From assembly GCA_025963635.1 (NCBI GenBank), contig JAOQAK010000056.1:87824-151823 (forward strand): a stretch of 64,000 nt of DNA, read 5' to 3'. The stretch comes from Ferruginibacter sp. GTDB taxonomy: Bacteria; Bacteroidota; Bacteroidia; Chitinophagales; Chitinophagaceae. The translations under genes were made by a program, and so were the position numbers. Shown here one piece after another: positions 62,701 through 64,000 of this stretch. Numbering within the stretch: the first letter of the stretch is position 1; each line of letters begins with the position of its first letter. Under the pieces are notes generated by a model. The model saw only the letters and a program-made list of their open reading frames with translations, was not told the DNA's origin and made no database searches.

Positions 62701-63868
62701 GATAGAGATCACGATCAGCGACACGGGCCCCGGAATACCTGCCGGCATTGGCGATAAATTGTTTGAAAGATTTTACCAGGTTAAAGAAAACACTGCAGCA
62801 GCAGGAGGCTTTGGCATTGGCTTGTACCTGGTGAAAAGCTTTATAGAGGCCCATGGGGGCAAAATTTCTTATAAGAGTAAGGAAGGTGAAGGAAGTGTTT
62901 TTTGCGTGACTTTAAAGAAGGAGATCGCTGCAGTTGCCAGCGTTGATCCTGCAAAAATGGTCAACACAGGCAACTCTCTTTTGTTGAATGAACTGAATGA
63001 TGATGAAAATGTTGAAACGCTGCATCGTACCGAACAAAAGAACGACCTCGACATCCTGGTAGCCGACCAGCAATCTGTATTAATCATAGACGATGACGAA
63101 GAAATAAGGCGATATCTCGTAAGTATATTCAATCCTCGCTATAAAATTTATGAAGCATCAAACGGTGAAGACGGGATAAAACTGGCACATGAACAGCTGC
63201 CTGATATTATCATAAGCGATATTGTTATGAAGGGCATTGGCGGCATTGACCTTTGTAAAAATTTGAAGGAAGATGCCACAGTAAGCCATATTCCTGTGAT
63301 ATTATTAACCGGTAGTAGTTCAGAAGAGTTTAAGTTAAAGGGAATTGAAAGTGGCGCGGACGATTACATTACAAAGCCTTTTGATAAGAATCTTTTAATG
63401 GCAAGGGTTGCCGCTATTTTGAAGGGCCGTACGACGCTGCAAAAATATTTCTATAGTGAGATCACCCTGCAGACCAACAATTTGAAAGTTTCTGCAGAGT
63501 ACAAGGAGTTCCTGGAAAAATGTATCCAGATCGTTGAATCCCACCTGGACGATGCAAACTTTTCCATCAAAACCCTGGCTTCAGAAATTGGCATGAGCCA
63601 TTCCAGCCTGTATAAAAAAGTAAAATCAATTTCGGGGCAGTCAGTTGCGAGCTTTATACGGTTCATCCGTTTACGCAAAGCCGCCGAGATTTTGATTCAT
63701 ACCGAAAATAACATTAATCAAACCGCAGATATGGTTGGTTTTAATGATATAAAATATTTCAGGAAGCAGTTTCATAAATTGTTCGAATTGAATCCCTCAG
63801 ATTATATTAAGAAATTTCGAAAGCCTGTGCACAATACGCATCATATTACAATAAACCGCAGAGGATGA
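59774..63868 (+). CDS. Hybrid two-component system (HTCS), one-protein sensor and regulator
   Basis: 1364 residues. Signal peptide (FILLFSFYFAGYG), two seven-blade Reg_prop propellers (about 30-690, with repeated NxWIGT and MWFGTYDGLNKYN blades), Y_Y_Y domain (about 700-775), one membrane segment (about 783-803), HisKA with His839 in ISHEFRTPLSL, HATPase (DTGPGIP, GFGIGLYLVKS), receiver with Asp1149 in IISDIVM, then an AraC-type HTH (MSHSSLYKKVKSISGQ). HTCS proteins sense an oligosaccharide in the periplasm and activate a glycan-utilisation locus. Neighbouring SusCD genes are not adjacent here, so the target is probably beyond the right edge. Confidence 0.95.
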   Translation: MNCYVLERNGLKKYGFILLFSFYFAGYGQQSYPEIRYLGIENGLSNNAVTAIYQDYNGFMWFGTYDGLNKYNGYSFKIFRNKVDDTTSLRSNNIYTIEGDAYHNIWVGTQKGISIYNPVTAGFSFPKFLLSNNGLPKSIEDDVHSIEAVGGSYMLVGTQHHGLFVFKSSSDAGIQIPLYGPKGREENYTVTDIEFDSLKKVVYVLVANKGLYKCDLAKKTLQLASAAITDANCLKADNKGNLWVGLNNGLCQYDAITNTFSKNYISSNNNVVRLWTDKKGILWIASDGGGLWSLPVGSKEAVPFLSPAGIPLVNSNAVYAIYEDFDGRKWIGTLRGGINMIESRPSSFEKVIYNRPDRKNLIDNFILSFCEDGNNLWIGTDGAGLRYWDRQNNKFSEYTNNPANTNSISSNFITSITKDYQQDLWLSTWFGGINRLRKSAGSFEHYTCFNPVTKSVENNVWLIYEDAQKRLWASTTNEGTLYLLNRQTNRFELFDEKLSNIQCLAEDSEGSLWAGNYTTLTKIDPIKKQYLSYNIGYPIRSIREDKDHNFWLGTQGGGLLLFDRKSGNYKRFTTTDGLASSTVLRLLEDSMGNIWMSTYNGLSKLDIKKKTFRNFSQSDGLQSNQFSFNAGLRLHTGELVFGGIKGFNVFNPDRVYEEFETPKVFITGLKINNVPVEEDGIYVTERKLDQVNKITLPYNQAVLSLDFVALEYSGTDKIKYAYYLQGWDKDWNYVNDIRTANYSRLREGDYVFKIKISTPDGKWSDETRLLKIIVLPPWYRTWWAYLLYFSMGVSIVYLYMLYKTRQEKLRYEVKIAHIEAEKEKELNEKKMLFFTNISHEFRTPLSLIINPIKDILNKNDAHNDNQELNIIYRNARRLLRLVDQLLLFRKTDSEMGKLNMATLDLYDLCKEVYSCFVQQARAKKINYELEFENKATKIFGDREKIEIALFNLLSNAFKYTPENGNVRFRVIEYETGIEITISDTGPGIPAGIGDKLFERFYQVKENTAAAGGFGIGLYLVKSFIEAHGGKISYKSKEGEGSVFCVTLKKEIAAVASVDPAKMVNTGNSLLLNELNDDENVETLHRTEQKNDLDILVADQQSVLIIDDDEEIRRYLVSIFNPRYKIYEASNGEDGIKLAHEQLPDIIISDIVMKGIGGIDLCKNLKEDATVSHIPVILLTGSSSEEFKLKGIESGADDYITKPFDKNLLMARVAAILKGRTTLQKYFYSEITLQTNNLKVSAEYKEFLEKCIQIVESHLDDANFSIKTLASEIGMSHSSLYKKVKSISGQSVASFIRFIRLRKAAEILIHTENNINQTADMVGFNDIKYFRKQFHKLFELNPSDYIKKFRKPVHNTHHITINRRG

Positions 63869-64000
63869 GGAGTGGCGAGTGATGAGTAATGATATGAGTA
63901 ATGAGTTGCCCTGGCATCGCGAAGATCACATGTGACCAATCGTTTATTTATCGCTGGTATCCATAGCGAAGATCAGAGATGGTGACAATAGTGTGATGTC
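63869..64000. other. 132-base tail, no gene
   Basis: Begins with low-complexity GAGTGATGAGTAATGATATG. Contains ATTTATCGCTGGTA, also present at about 19478-19491 after the RND operon. Too short to interpret. Confidence 0.4.

Overview
The window comes from a Bacteroidota chromosome, most likely a Chitinophagaceae-type soil or sediment bacterium. This is inferred from SusC/SusD pairs, a one-protein hybrid two-component system, several lipoprotein glycosidases, TAnnTTTG-type -7 promoter elements, a Sec-type (clade II) nitrous oxide reductase cluster, and moderate to low G+C with many short intergenic repeats. No rRNA, tRNA, CRISPR array or prophage was seen.

Layout. (1) 1-13.0 kb is an arabinan/pectin side-chain utilisation locus. 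It has the C-terminal part of a SusD protein cut by the window edge, three GH43 enzymes, a GH51 alpha-L-arabinofuranosidase, a Gfo/Idh/MocA oxidoreductase, a GH29 alpha-L-fucosidase, an aldose 1-epimerase and a transaldolase-like fructose-6-phosphate aldolase. (2) 13.1-19.4 kb is an ArsR-family repressor followed by a complete TolC/adaptor/HAE1-type RND efflux operon; both carry the same TTGATACATTT word upstream. (3) 19.5-22.2 kb is a worn region: a DinB protein, a truncated IS4-type transposase fused by a deletion to a broken secreted-protein gene, and an unknown secreted protein. (4) 22.5-27.1 kb is a complete SusC/SusD pair on the minus strand. (5) 27.4-39.9 kb is mixed: an aromatic amino acid hydroxylase, a truncated PhyH dioxygenase, a GH127 beta-L-arabinofuranosidase, a ThuA/sorbosone-dehydrogenase/PKD/cytochrome c fusion, a TonB receptor, a trans-sulfuration enzyme and two orphans.

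(6) 40.2-54.3 kb is the most coherent block, for nitrosative stress and N2O respiration. On the plus strand lie a DUF2249-RIC (YtfE/ScdA) fusion, a DUF1858-DUF2249 protein, a multi-pass haem-copper-oxidase-like protein, a MIP18/DUF59 protein and an Rrf2 regulator with three cysteines, behind a perfect 28-bp palindrome. On the minus strand lie cytochrome c, nosZ, a membrane-NosL fusion, nosD, nosF, nosY, a hemerythrin-like protein and a truncated haemoglobin. A divergent Crp/Fnr regulator and a second multi-pass protein complete the block. No nitrate, nitrite or NO reductase is present in the window, so here the locus reads as N2O reduction plus NO protection. (7) 55.0-63.9 kb holds a CHASE3/GAF/PAS histidine kinase with ten 21-residue repeats, its overlapping response regulator, a class A beta-lactamase-like enzyme, and a 1364-residue hybrid two-component system.

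Unexplained structure between genes: a dispersed element with core GTACAAGKGAGTGACACAAC at four intergenic sites plus two diverged relatives; two hairpins sharing an inner core but with outer stems that co-vary; and a 37-nt repeat shared by two sites about 10 kb apart.
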